Both the position numbers and the translations under genes were made by a program. Shown piece by piece: positions 1-10,989 of a DNA stretch of 64,000 nt (position 1 is the stretch's first letter; each line of letters begins with the position of its first letter). The notes under the pieces are model-generated. The model saw only the letters and a program-made list of their open reading frames with translations, did not search any database and had not been told where the DNA came from. Location of the stretch: positions 33,882,001 to 33,946,000 of the forward strand of contig NC_091256.1 of the NCBI RefSeq assembly GCF_042477335.2. Reading direction: 5' to 3'. Source of the DNA: Ovis canadensis. Taxonomy: Eukaryota; Chordata; Mammalia; Artiodactyla; Bovidae.

Positions 1-554
1 GAATGAAATATTGAGAGAGATGCTTTGCTAAACCGGAGGAAGGGAAGGGAGAAAAAACTGTATCACAAGGTAGGACACAGGGTTAGAGCGGGGAGGGGTG
101 GCAAGACCCCAGATGGAGGCTTTGAATATCCAGGAATAGCCTAAATAACTGCTCCAAAGCAGCTTCAGGAAGAAACCAAGACTGGGAATCAAGAGCCTCA
201 CTTCTTCATTGATTCTACAACCAATCTTTGATTTGATTCCCAGGTGGGCCTGGGGTGGAGATCCGAACCAGAATTATACCTCTCCACGTGGTTATGAGGA
301 ACCACTGGGCTTAGAAATCACTGCTTTTAGAAGTCTAGAATGTTGATGCTCAGTTCTAGTTAGAATAAAGACTTTCCAGTAGATGGCGCTGCTGTCACTG
401 AAACTGAACTAAGAAACAAAAATGTCCGCATCTTTCCAACAAAATGAAAATGTGGAGACAAGGTTGAAGCCCTGCCGTGGACAGCATTGACTGGCAATCA
501 GAGAAGTTTGAGTTTGTGTAAGTTCATCAACTATGGCAACTGAATAATTGTGGA
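1..554. other. Non-repeat sequence with a CTCF-like site
   Basis: No gene or clear repeat is seen before the first BovB. The one notable element is the CTCF-like motif at 376-390, listed separately. Confidence 0.5.
376..390 (+). promoter_or_regulatory. Candidate CTCF site
   Basis: CCAGTAGATGGCGCT fits the CTCF core CCASYAGRKGGCRS at every position, in the plus orientation. It lies outside recognised repeats. Motif match only; no occupancy data. Confidence 0.5.
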
Positions 555-2487
555 TGAAGGTTCATGAAATTAAACAGGAGGCAGTGATCAAGACCATCCC
601 CAAGGAAAAAAAAATGCAAAAAGGCAAAATGGTTGTCTAAGGAGGCCTTACAAATAGCTGAGAAAAGAAGAGAAGATAAAGGCAAAGGAGAAAAGGAAAG
701 ATATACCCATTTGAATGCAGAGTTCCAAAGAATAGCAAGGAGAAATAAGAATGCCTTCCTCAGTGATCAATGCAAAGAAATAAAGGAAAACAATAGAATG
801 GGAAAGACCAGAGATCTCCTCAAGAAAATTAGAGATACCAAGGGAACATTTCATGCAAAGATGGGCATAATAAAGGACAGAATGGACCTAACAGAAGCAA
901 AAGGTATTAAGAAGAGGTGGCAAGAATACACAGAAGAACTGTACAAAAACGATGTTCATGACCCAGATAATCACAATGGTGTGATCACTCACCTAGAGCC
1001 AGACATCTTGGAATGTGAAGTCAAGTGGGCCTTAGGAAGCATTGCTACGAACAAAGCTAGTGGAGATGATGGAATTCCAGTTGAGCTATTTCAAATCCTA
1101 AAAGATGTTGTTAAAGTGTTGCACTCAATATGCCAGCAAATTTGGAAAACTCAGCAGTGGCCACAGGACTGGAAAAGGTCAGTTTCCATTCCAATCCCAA
1201 AGAAAGGTAATGCCAAAGAGTGTTCAAACTACTGCACAATTGCACTCATCTGATGCTAGCAAAGTAATGTTTAAAACTCTCCAAGCCAGGCTTCAACAGT
1301 ATGCGAACCATGAACTTACAGATTTTCAAGCTAGTTTTAGAAAAGGCAGAGGAACCAGAGATCAAACAGCCAACATCCATCAGATCATGGAAAAAGAGAG
1401 TTCCAGAAAAACATCTATTTCTGCTTTATTGACTATGCCAAAGCCTTTGACTGTGGAAAATTCTTAAAGAGATTGGAATACCAGACCACCTGATCTGCCT
1501 CTTGAGAAATCTGTATGCAGGTCAAGAAGCAACAGTTAGAACAGGACATGGAACAACAGACTGGTTCCAAATAGGAAAAGGAGTATGTCAAGGCTGTATA
1601 TTGTCACCCTGCTCATTTAACTAACATGCAGAGTACATCATGAGAAATGCTGGGTGGAAGAAAAACAAGCTGGAATCAAGATTGCCAGGAGAAATATCAA
1701 TAACCTCAGATACGCAGATGACACCACCCTTATAGCAGAAAGCAAAGAAGAACTAAAGAGCCTCTTAATGAAAGTGAAAGAGGAGAGTGAAAAAGTTGCC
1801 TTAAAACAACATTCAAAAAACTAAGATCATGGCATCTGGTCCCATCACTTCAGGTAAATAGATGAGGAAACAATGGAAACAGTGTGAGACTTTATTTTGG
1901 GGGACTCCTAAATCACTGCAGATGGTGACTGCAGCCGTGAAATTAAAAGACGCTTGACCCTTGGAAGAAAAGCTATGACCAACCTAGGTAGCATATTAAA
2001 AAGCAGAGACATTACTTTGCCGACAAAGGCCCGTCTAGTCAAAGCTATAGTTTTTCCAGTAGTCATGTATGGCTGTGAGAGTTGGACCATAAAAAAAGCT
2101 GAGCGGCAAAGAACTGATGCTTTTGAACTATGATGTTGGAGAAGACTCTTGGGAGTCCCTTAGACAGCAAGATGATCAAACCAGTCAATCCTAAAGGAAA
2201 CCAGTCCTGAATATTCATTGGAAGGACTGATGCTGAAGCTACAACTCCAGTACTTTGGCCACCTGATGCAAAAAACTGACTCATTTGAAAAGACCCTGAT
2301 GCTGGGAAAGATTGAAGGCAGGAGGAGAAGGAGACAACAGAGGGTGAGATGGTTGGATGTCATCACTGACTCAATGGACATGAGTTTGAGCAAGTTCCAG
2401 GACTTCGTAATGGACGGGGAAGCCTGGAGTGCTGCTGTCCATGGGGTCACAAGAGTCAGACATGACTGAGCGACTGAAGTGAACTGA
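555..2487 (+). mobile_element. BovB (RTE) LINE, 5'-truncated and degraded
   Basis: About 1.9 kb aligned by eye with the copy at 8000-9855. The frame from 633 to 1253 keeps the linker and the start of the reverse transcriptase (WPQDWKRSVSIPIPKKGN). It then breaks: a 2-nt loss near 1250 makes a stop. A 19-nt deletion between two ACTGTG copies (junction about 1450-1455) removes residues after the KAFD motif. Further stops follow. The YADD motif can still be read near 1705-1720 (LRYADDTTL). The 3' end carries the usual tail ending in GACTGAGCGACTGAAGTGAACTGA. It cannot encode an active protein. Confidence 0.93.
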
Positions 2488-2534
2488 CTGATTAAGGGTT
2501 GTTGACAGTGGATGACTGTATGGGTATGGGAGGG

Positions 2535-2752
2535 CAGTGCTGTAATAGACTTAGTCACTCAGCCATGTCCCACTCTTTGCGACCCCATGGACTGTAGCCC
2601 ACCAGGCTTCTCTGTCCATGGGGATTCTCCAGGCCAGAATACTGATGTGGATTGCCATGTTCTCCTCTAGGGGATCTTCCCAACCCAGGGATCGAACCCA
2701 GGTTGCTGCACTGCAGGTGGATTCTTTACCGTCTGAGTCACCAGGGAAGTTC
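2535..2752 (-). mobile_element. Bov-tA SINE
   Basis: Reverse-oriented Bov-tA: the unit beginning CACTCAGCCATGTCCCACTC, then the tRNA-derived part ending in CACCAGGGAAG. Flanked by a 9-bp direct repeat ATGGGAGGG (2526-2534 and 2753-2761), read as the TSD. Confidence 0.88.
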
Positions 2753-3054
2753 ATGGGAGGGGAAGGGTATATGGAAATCCTATACTTTCTGCTCAGTTTT
2801 TTTGTGAATTTACAATTGCTCTAAAAAATAAAGGTTATTAATTTTTTTAAAAAAGCAAAGAAATTTGACTTTATCATATATTCAATGTGAGCTCAATCCA
2901 TGGTGAAAACAAGAGAAAGAAATGAGGAAAGGCATTTATTGGAAAAGTTAATTTGATAGAAAGCCAAAGGATGAGTTAGAGAGGACAGTGAGTTGTTCAA
3001 GATGGAGAAAACAGACGGACCTTGCAATCCAAGAGTTTACGGACAAGGGATTAT

Positions 3055-3195
3055 TGATAGTAATAGTTACTGATAATAATAATCAGTAGTTGTTTAAGAA
3101 TAGATAATATAATAAATAATAGTATTGATAATGATAGATAATATTGTTAATAATAGGTAATAATTAATATATTAATGAATAAAGTTACTAATATA
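3055..3195. repeat. Degenerate ATA/TAA-rich repeat
   Basis: About 140 bp made almost only of TAATAATAG/GATAAT words, consistent with a decayed simple repeat. Confidence 0.7.
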
Positions 3196-3211
3196 ACATC
3201 ATATATGTGTG

Positions 3212-3406
3212 TGTGCCGTCACTCAGTTGTGTCCGACTCTTTGCAACCCCATGGACTGTAGCCCACCGGGCAATTCTGGTCATGGGACAGAGGCAAGAAT
3301 ATTGTAGTGGGTAGCCATTTCTTTCTCAAGGGGATCTTCCTGACCCAGGGACCATGTCTCCTGCTTGGCAGGTGGATTCTTTACCATTGAGCCACCTGGG
3401 AAGCCT
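3212..3406 (-). mobile_element. Bov-tA SINE
   Basis: Typical minus-strand layout from GTCACTCAGTTGTGTCCGAC to GAGCCACCTGGGAAGCC. CTAATAT-like words on both sides (about 3190 and 3407) suggest a TSD. Confidence 0.88.
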
Positions 3407-3419
3407 CTAATATGTAATA

Positions 3420-3640
3420 CCATATCATTTATTTATTATTATAGAGCACTCTGTGCCAGGTACTCGTCTAAGCGCTTTACATAATGTTAACTATTTAGTC
3501 CTCACAGCAAAGCTACATTGCAGGCATTATTACGAACCCAGTTTTACAGAGAAGTAAGCTGAAATGGAGTAGCTTGCCCAGAAGCACCCAACTGGTGTAA
3601 GTGGTGGAGCTGGTGCTGGCGGAGCTGGTGGTGGTGGAAT
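3420..3640 (-). mobile_element. MIR SINE (old mammalian)
   Basis: Reverse MIR signature: CTGTGCCAGGTACT, then CTCACAGCAAAGC, then TTTTACAGAGAAGTAAGCTGA and AGCTTGCCCAGAAG. Diverged, as expected for an ancient element. Confidence 0.75.
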
Positions 3641-3649
3641 AGTCAAATG

Positions 3650-4550
3650 TGAGGGGTCTGGCTCCAGTGTGCTCTGATCACCTATATAAATGGTTTTATG
3701 TTTCCCAACATCAGTGGTAAGTAATAATCATAATACCATGGCACAAAGAAGGCATCATGAGAGATGATTGGAGATGAGGGTAAGATCACGAGCCCAGTCT
3801 CACCCACACTGAATTCAAGGTGAGGACAGGGTCGGTGGCCTTGGCTATCTGGTCTACCCTCACTCAACACAGGCTCCCTTTATGAATTTCTAGATGGTCA
3901 GAATAAAGTCTAAAATGCAAGTAGGGTCCCTTTCTCTCAAGATCCTATCTCTTCCTCATAAGAAAGTTCTTCCCTAATTATCAGAACAAAAGGCGAGTAA
4001 CGTTTCCTCGTGGCTTCCTCCATGTATGAGAACAAAGTGTTCCTCCATCTCTGCTCTTCCACCTGCTTTATTTTAACATGGTCACATCCTGACATGTCCC
4101 AGAAACAAGGATAACTTGGAGGTCAATGGGGAAAAGGTTCTGTGGACAGTGTTTATTCTTTATGTAAAAATACATTTGTCAGCTTTCATCTGCATTTTCA
4201 CTTGCATTTCATTGCAAAGCATTCAAGTCACTTTCTCCTGAAAGAGCGAATCTCTAGTAGACCATAAATTGGTAAAGTGTCTAGGCAGAACGAACTGCAG
4301 GAACCTGACAGTAAGAAGGAGAGAGGACCCACTCTGGAATTGAACTGGTCACTGACCTTCCCGAATAGCAAGATATAAACTGGAGGCTTATGGATCTCTA
4401 TCCCAAGTCCCAAGAGCTGTTCCTTCAGCTCCATCAAACTAGCACAAATTCATGAAATTCTCCTAACCAAAGATCCTAGAGATCACTGGACTTCCCAATA
4501 TATTTAACTTGAGATTTTTCTGTTAGAAAGTTTTATATATATATTCAAAT
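3650..4550. other. Unassigned sequence
   Basis: No gene or confident repeat is seen. The small open frames at 3682-3870 and 4228-4437 (minus) match nothing I recognise. Confidence 0.4.
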
Positions 4551-4554
4551 CCTT

Positions 4555-4740
4555 GCTGGTTATATAAATTTGGGCAAGATACTTAAATGTCTTTGCCTCA
4601 GTTTCCTTGTCTAGGAAGGAGTATTGCTACCCACCCCCCTTGTAGGAGAGTTGACATAAATCAGTGAAGTAATGCTTGCAAAGCAGTGAAAACCATACCT
4701 GACACATACTAGATACTCAGTAAATTGTAGCTGTTACGTT
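4555..4740 (+). mobile_element. MIR SINE
   Basis: GGGCAAGATACTTAAATGTCTTTGCCTCAGTTTCC followed by a TACTAGATACTCAGTAAATTG tail, the central and 3' parts of MIR. A MIR/L2-like reverse fragment may follow at 4745-4890. Confidence 0.75.
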
Positions 4741-4978
4741 TATATAGCATGTTATCTCATTTGAGTCGCCTAGCAACCATGAGATAAGATGGGTGCACAG
4801 TATTATTTTTATTTACAACTGAATTTCACAAAGGTTATAATACTTCCTGAGTTATCTAGCTAGTAAGTCTGTGAACGAATTGGAAAAAACCATTTGACAT
4901 ATAGTAGATGGTCACTCAAAATTTGTTGTTCCTGTCATTGTGACTTGACAATGTTGGGTTTTAACCACAGATTTTCTG

Positions 4979-5342
4979 GTTTGGTTTTTTTTTTTTTTTT
5001 TTTTTGGCTGCTTTGGGTCTTCATTGCTCCATGTAAGCTTTCTCCAGTTGCTTCAAGCTGAGGCTACTCTCTGGTTGTGGTGTGCACTTCTTTTTTAATT
5101 AAAATATAGTTGCTGTACAATATTATGTAAGTTACAAGTGTACAATAGTGTGACTCACAATTTTTAAAAGTTATGCTCCTTTTATAGTTATTGTAAAATA
5201 TTGGCTATATTCCCCCTATTGGACAAGAGAGCCTTGCAGCTTATTTTATACAGAAAAATTTGTACCTCTTAATCCCTTTCCCCTGTATTGACCCTCCCAC
5301 TTCCCTCTGCCCGCTGGCAACCACTAGTTTGTTCTCTGTATC
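4979..5342 (-). mobile_element. L1 3' end joined to CHR SINE 3' end, one TSD
   Basis: On the minus strand, an L1 3'-end fragment (5342 down to about 5092) is followed by an A-rich junction. Then comes the last about 100 nt of a CHR-type SINE (5090-5004) and a long A tail (T run 4982-5004). A perfect 16-bp repeat AACCACAGATTTTCTG at 4963-4978 and 5343-5358 flanks the whole block. Confidence 0.8.
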
Positions 5343-5723
5343 AACCACAGATTTTCTGACTCCAGTCCCAAGTTGTTCTTCTTTCTTTCCTTCCTTTGTT
5401 TTCGTCGTGCTTTCAAGTGTCTATGGTGAAAAGCAATAGAGTTTAAAACTGGAGCCCTAGTCATATCCTATATGTGACATCATTATTTATAAAGAATTTC
5501 AAACACCCAGGTTATCCAAGTCTTAATAAAGCAAAGTAATTTAATGCCTCAAATTAAAACCAAGGCTTAAAAATTCAGATAGCACAAAATTCATACTCAG
5601 GCCTTTGATCAGCTTCAGCTTTTAATTTTTATTTGGATGCAATGCTTTTTTTTTTCTCTACACTTTGAGAAGCAGACCAAAAATGTTCATGCAAATAAGT
5701 AATGTATGGTTTTTTTATGACAT

Positions 5724-5975
5724 TTCTTTAGAATGTTTATGGAATTGGAAGAAATCATATTGAGGGGTGAGGAGAGTGTGGGGGAAAAAAAAGATGGAAA
5801 GAAAGCTAAATACATGTGAGCTGGGTTTGAGACAAAATCACACAACAATTCTTTAGAATGTTTATGGAATTGGAAGAAATAATATTGAGGGGTGAGGAGA
5901 GTGTGGGGGAAAAAATGATGGGAAGAAAGCTAAATACATGTAAGCTGGGTTTGAAACAAAAATCATACCTTTTAG
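5724..5975 (+). repeat. 125-bp tandem duplication
   Basis: The stretch starting TTCTTTAGAATGTTTATGGA at 5724 recurs at 5849 with a period of 125 bp and over 90% identity. The second copy is slightly longer through indels in A runs. Not a transposon I recognise. The open frame at 5858-6040 lies in it and shows no sign of being coding. Confidence 0.92.
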
Positions 5976-6650
5976 TAATTTTGAGAAGACACACCAATCA
6001 GTGCATTACATTCCAATCCCCTGAGATTCTAAATATCTAAAAGTTAGGTAGACTGGGCTTCTGTGAAAATCAAAGGGGACCATATATTTATAGATGTTTT
6101 GATTTTTTTTATTTCAAATCATTAGAAATAAAAACCTTGCTCAAATAATAATTATAATAAACATAGAAATCTTTGGTAGACTTATTAAAAATAAATGTAA
6201 TGCTAAAATATTAAAAATATCACTATATTAGGTTTTCCATTTTACAAGGATAAAAAACTATGATTTACTAGGTACTCAGGAAATATAAGTTGACTCAGTT
6301 CTCTGAGATCCTTTGTAAAGATATTTAATATATATTTTAAATCTATGCAGAATTTAGTCCTTTAAATAAAATGTAAGTTGAATTTGGGATAAATCTTAAG
6401 CACTGTATATGTTTTCTGGTGTTGGCAATTTTTATATATAGAAAACCTACACTTTCTATTTTATATCCATCTCTAAATGCTAGATATGAGTTTTAATCTG
6501 TACACAGTAGTCCAAAATGCAGGACAGGTGGGTACTCTTTCTGTAAGCAACAGAGACATCCTAAGATAGATGGAATGTGAAGATGGAGAGTGTGGAAGAG
6601 TCAGAGAAACCATCTTCTTTCCAGGATGGTGATGAAGGTGGAGGAAATCA
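5976..6650. other. AT-rich unassigned sequence
   Basis: No gene or confident repeat is seen. Confidence 0.4.
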
Positions 6651-6655
6651 AAGTA

Positions 6656-6732
6656 TTAGGTTGAACAAAAAGGTTGTCAGATTTTTCCATAACATTTTAC
6701 AGAAAGCCCCAAACAAACTTTTTGGTGAATGC
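6656..6732. mobile_element. Mariner-derived MITE (hairpin)
   Basis: About 77 bp with imperfect inverted arms: TTGAACAAAAAGGTTG on the left and CAAACTTTTTGGTGAA on the right, around TTTTTCCATAACATTTTACAGAAAG. This resembles the short palindromic mariner repeat common in ruminants. Diverged copy. Confidence 0.7.
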
Positions 6733-6875
6733 AATGTGTAGCTCAGTGTTCCGGGCCTCTGTAATATCATCAAACCTAAGCTCTCTGCCATTTTGCTATA
6801 ATTTTCCCCCATAAATCAATAATGTGATGCTCAACACTCGTGTAAGTATCTCTAAAAAGTAAAATATAAACCCAT

Positions 6876-7190
6876 TTCTTTGAACTTATCTACAAAAGAG
6901 AAACAGACTCCCAGATAGAGAGAACAGACTTGTGATTGCCAAAGAGGAAGGGTGGACTGAGAGTCTGAGATTAGCAGCAAACTATTTTATATAGAATAGA
7001 TAAACAAAAAAAGCCCTACTGTATAGCATGGAACACTATATTCAATATCCTGTGATAACCCATAATGGAAACAATACAAAAATATGTGTATTATGACTGA
7101 ATCACTTTGTTGTACAGCAGAAATGAACACAACATTGTAAATCAACTATACTTCAATAAAATAAATTTACAAAGTTAAAAATGTGTTTAA
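6876..7190 (+). mobile_element. L1 3' end
   Basis: Ruminant L1 3' UTR signature: TTGTGATTGCCAAAGAGGAAG, then ACTATATTCAATATCCTGTG, then CACTTTGTTGTACAGCAG and TGTAAATCAACTATACTTCA with an A-rich tail. Similar ATTTCTTT words flank it (about 6867 and 7193), a possible TSD. Confidence 0.88.
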
Positions 7191-7990
7191 ACATTTCTTT
7201 CTCTTTTGTCAGAAAAAGAGGAATGTATTTCTTTGTTCATTTGTTTGGAATTTTCACAATTCAACCAAGAAATGAACATAGACATGCCACTAGAATTAAA
7301 GCTACTTAAGCAACCCAATTTTTTTATCCTAATAGTCAGCAAAAATAAATCTTCTTCCCCTTGTTTCTAGGTACCTTCGGAAGCCACCCTCCCTGAGTCC
7401 AGGAGGCCTTCTGGCCTCCGTCCTTTCTGCTTGTCTTACATCCTACATCCATGCATTCCTTTCTGCTGGTCCACCCAGGCCACAAGGAGGCTTCCAGGCC
7501 ATCATGCACTCTCCTCTGCTGACCTGGGCCTTGGGGGGATGAGCCACAGAAGTGAGTGGTCTCAAGAATAAAGACTGGGTTTGCAGACTACGTTCCTCCA
7601 ACTATCAACAAATCTGAGAGGAAGTGTGGTCACTAAAATGACCCTATTCAAATAGACTCAGCTGTCAATACAGGGGTTTTTTTAGGACACTATTTTCTTT
7701 ATAGATGGCCCTTTCAAGATATTTGAAAGTCGTCACACAAAGGGAAAGCACTGAAACTGTGATGTCCCATTTAACTGACCCTCTGTCTGAGTATCCCAGG
7801 CCTACTTCTCCTACCCTGGAGATTTTGCTTCTACAGAACACCTTGAGCTAAGTGAACTGACAGCTAGACTCTATCTCCTGGGTAATTCCAATTCAGCAGC
7901 TTTTTATGGGGCTGTTATCACATTGGAATCTCCCACTTAAAGTCACCGAGTCTGTCTGTTATTACCTCCAGTATTTGCTTTGGCAAACCT
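7191..7990. other. Unassigned sequence
   Basis: A slightly GC-richer tract at 7375-7560 is unlike its surroundings. No gene or confident repeat is recognised. Confidence 0.4.
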
Positions 7991-7999
7991 TGGTTGTAA

Positions 8000-9855
8000 G
8001 GTTCATTAAAGAAGAGAAGCGAAGAGCAAAGGAGAAAAGGAAAGATATAAGCATCTGAATGCAGAGTTCCAAAGAATAGCAAGAAGAGATAAGAAAGCCT
8101 TTCTCAGCGACCAATGCAAAGAAATAGAGGAAAACAACAGAATGGAAAAGACTAGAGATCTCTTCAAGAAAATTAGAGATACCAAGGGAACATTTCATGC
8201 AAAGATGGGCTCGATAAAGCACAGAAATGGTCTGGACCTAACAGAAGCAGAAGATATTAAGAAGAGGTGGCCGGAATACACAAAAGAACTGTACAAAAAA
8301 GATGTTCATGACCCAGATAATCACGATGGTGTGATCACTCACCTAGAAGCAGACACCCTGGAATGTGAAGTCAAGTGGGCCTTAGAAAGCATCACTACAA
8401 ACAAAGCTAGTGGAGGTGATGGAATTCCAGTGGAGCTATTTCAAATCCTGAAAGAGGATGCTGTGAAAGTGTTGCACTCAATATGCCAGCAAATTTGGAA
8501 AACTCAGCAGTGGCCACAGGACTGGAAAAGGTCCGTTTTCATTCCAATCCCAAAGAAAGGCAATGCAAAAGAATGCTCAAACTACCGCACAATTGCACTC
8601 ATCTCACATGCTAGTAAAGTAATGCTCAAAATTCTCCAAGCCAGGCTTCAGCAATATGTGAACTGTGAACTTCCAGACGTTCAAGCTGGTTTTAGAAAAG
8701 GCAGAGGAACCAGAGATCAAATTGCCAGCATCCGCTGGATCATGGAAAAAGCAAAAGAGTTCCAGAAAAACATCTATTTCTGTTTTATTGACTATGCCAA
8801 AGCCTTTGACTGTGTGGATCACAATAAACTGTGGAAAATTCTGAAAGAGATGGGAATACCAGACCACTTGACCTGCCTCTTGAGAAACCTATATACAGGT
8901 CAGGAAGCAACAGTTAGAACTGGACATGGAACAACAGACTGGTTCCAAATAGGAAAAGGAGTATGTCAAGGCTGTATATTTTCACCCTGCTTATTTAACC
9001 TACATGCAGAGTACATCATGAGAAACGCTGGGCTGGAAAAAGTACAAGCTGGAATCAAGATTGCTGGGAGAAATATCAATAACCTCAGATATGCAGATGA
9101 CACCACACTTATGGCAGAAAGTGAAGAGGAACTAAAAAGCTTCTTGATGAAAGTGAAAGAGGAGAGTGAAAAAGTTGGCTTAAAGCTCAACATTCAGAAA
9201 ACGAAGATCATGGCATCTGGTCCCATCACTTCATGGAAAATAGATGGGGAAACAGTGGAAACAGTGTCAGACTTTATTTTGGGGGGCTCCAAAATCACTG
9301 CAGATGGTGATTGCAGCCATGAAATTAAAAAACAAAAAGTTATGACCAACCGAGATAGCATAATTCAAAAGCAGAGACATTACTTTGCCAACAAAGGTCT
9401 GTCTAGTCAAGGCTATGGTTTTTCCAGTAGTCATGTATGGAGGTGAGAGTTGGACTGTGAAGAAAGCTGAGCGCCAAAGAATTGATGCTTTTGAACTATG
9501 GTATTGGAGAAGACTCTTGAGAGTCCCTTGGACTGCAAGGAGATCTGACCAGTCCATTCTGAAGGAGATCAGCCCTGGGATTTCTTTGGAAGGAATGATG
9601 CTAAAGCTGAAACTCCAGTACTTTGGCCACCTCATGCAAAGAGTTGACTCATTGGAAAAGACTCTGATGCTGGGAGGGATTGGGGGCAGGAAGAGAAGGG
9701 GATGAGAGAATGAGATGGCTGGATGGCATCACTGACTTGATGGACGTGAGTCCGAGTGAACTGCGGGAGTTGGTGAAAGACAGGGAGGCCTGGTGTGCTG
9801 CGATTCATGGGGTCGCAGAGTCGGACACGACTGAGTTACTGAACTGAACTGAATC
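8000..9855 (+). mobile_element. BovB (RTE) LINE, 5'-truncated
   Basis: The better preserved of the two long copies. It lacks the endonuclease end, starts in the linker before the reverse transcriptase, covers the whole reverse transcriptase and ends with the CTGAGTTACTGAACTGAACTGAA tail. It has one long frame, then a frameshift (see the ORF entry). I did not find a convincing TSD. Confidence 0.95.
8007..9446 (+). pseudogene. BovB reverse transcriptase remnant
   Basis: The frame is open from the element's truncated end through 9446 (480 codons), although the first ATG is at 8142. In order it shows KASGGDGIPVELFQILK and WPQDWKRSVFIPIPKKGN, then the catalytic motif A region FCFIDYAKAFDCVDH. The motif B region GKGVCQGCIFSPCLFNL and motif C RYADDTTLMAE follow. 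Relative to the copy at 555-2487, about 15 nt are missing in frame near 9335. One extra base near 9361-9370 shifts the frame, and the thumb/tail sequence continues in another frame to about 9705 (VVMYGGESWTVKKAERQ). The endonuclease domain is absent, so no autonomous activity is expected. Confidence 0.92.
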
Positions 9856-10195
9856 AAAACATAAGTTATGTATTTATTTAATCAAGCAAAGCTGAATTCA
9901 CTCTTCCCAGTTAGAGATCATAACTACTGTCTTACTTAAGGGGGCTGGACCTCTGGCTGGGATGTGTTTGTAATGCCCACAAACCTCTACACCACTTCCA
10001 GGACATGGCCCAGCGTCTTCACATGGCGGGCACTCAAACAGTATGCCATGAAAGACTGAATAAATGAGTCTCTATTTCTAATTAAAAGAAATGATTCATT
10101 TTATGTTTTCCTGTATTGGTTTAATAAATAGATAAAACTCTGGAGTAAATCTTGTCCTGTGGTGGACTCAAGCATATTATGTGTAACGCTGCCCT
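9856..10195. other. Unassigned sequence
   Basis: A GGCGGGCACTCAAACAGTATG...AATAAATGA stretch near 10025-10070 resembles a MIR/L2 tail. Otherwise nothing is seen. Confidence 0.35.
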
Positions 10196-10475
10196 GCTGC
10201 TGATGCTGCTGCTAAGTCGCTTCAGTCGTGTCCGACTCTATGTGGCCCCATAGACCACAGCCCACCAGGCTCCCCCGTCCCTGTGATTCTCCAGGCCAGA
10301 ACCCTGGAGTGAGTTGCCATTTCTTTCTCCAATGCATGAAAGTGAAAAGTGAAAGTGAAGTCGCTCAGTTGTATCCGACTCTTAGCGACCCCATGGACTG
10401 CAGCCTACCAGGCTCCTCTGTCCGTGGAATTTTCCAGGCAAGAGTACTGGAGTGGGGTGCCATTGCCTTCTCCGA
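10196..10475 (-). mobile_element. Bov-A2 SINE (dimer)
   Basis: Two A-units in tandem, 10215-10335 and 10360-10470, joined by a GTGAAAAGTGAAAGTGAAG linker and preceded by a GCTGCTGATGCTGCTGCTAAGTCGC stretch, all diagnostic of Bov-A2. Confidence 0.92.
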
Positions 10476-10757
10476 GGAGTTCTTAAGATCTATATCCATG
10501 GTTGTAGACGAGACTGTGTGGTTGAACCAGTGGCCAAGGGTGAATAATGTCTCTTTCTCCTACTACACAGTGACTCTAGGAGCCTGGTTGGTTGCTTAAG
10601 AAGCTAAAGAAAGATATGAAAAAATTAGAAATCTCATATTGATGTCAAAAGTTGAATATTCCTCCTCCTCTATTCAGAAAGTTCTGGCCAGTCAGAGAAG
10701 TCAAGAATTCTGGACAGCAAAGGAGAAAAGTGCATAAATGTATTCCAAGATATAAAT

Positions 10758-10888
10758 GTGCATGCATGCTAAATTGCTTCAGTCGTGTCCGACTTTTTGT
10801 GACCCTATGGACTCTAGCCCCCCAGGCTCCTCTGTCCATGGAATTCTCCAGGTAAGAATACTGGAGTGCGTTGCCGTGCCCTTCTCAA
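10758..10888 (-). mobile_element. Bov-A SINE, single unit
   Basis: One A-unit from TTGCTTCAGTCGTGTCCGAC to ACTGGAGTGCGTTGCC. Probably a truncated Bov-A2 or Bov-tA. Confidence 0.85.
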
Positions 10889-10989
10889 TTCACATACATA
10901 TATTCTCATTTTGTGTAGAGACACAGTGCTAGAGTATGGGCGAGGTACAGAGATGAATTAGCGATGTTTCTTGGTAAGATTCTGGTCAC

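Noticed and set aside
10228-10599. 123-codon plus-strand frame
   Set aside because: It runs antisense through a Bov-A2 element; no gene evidence.
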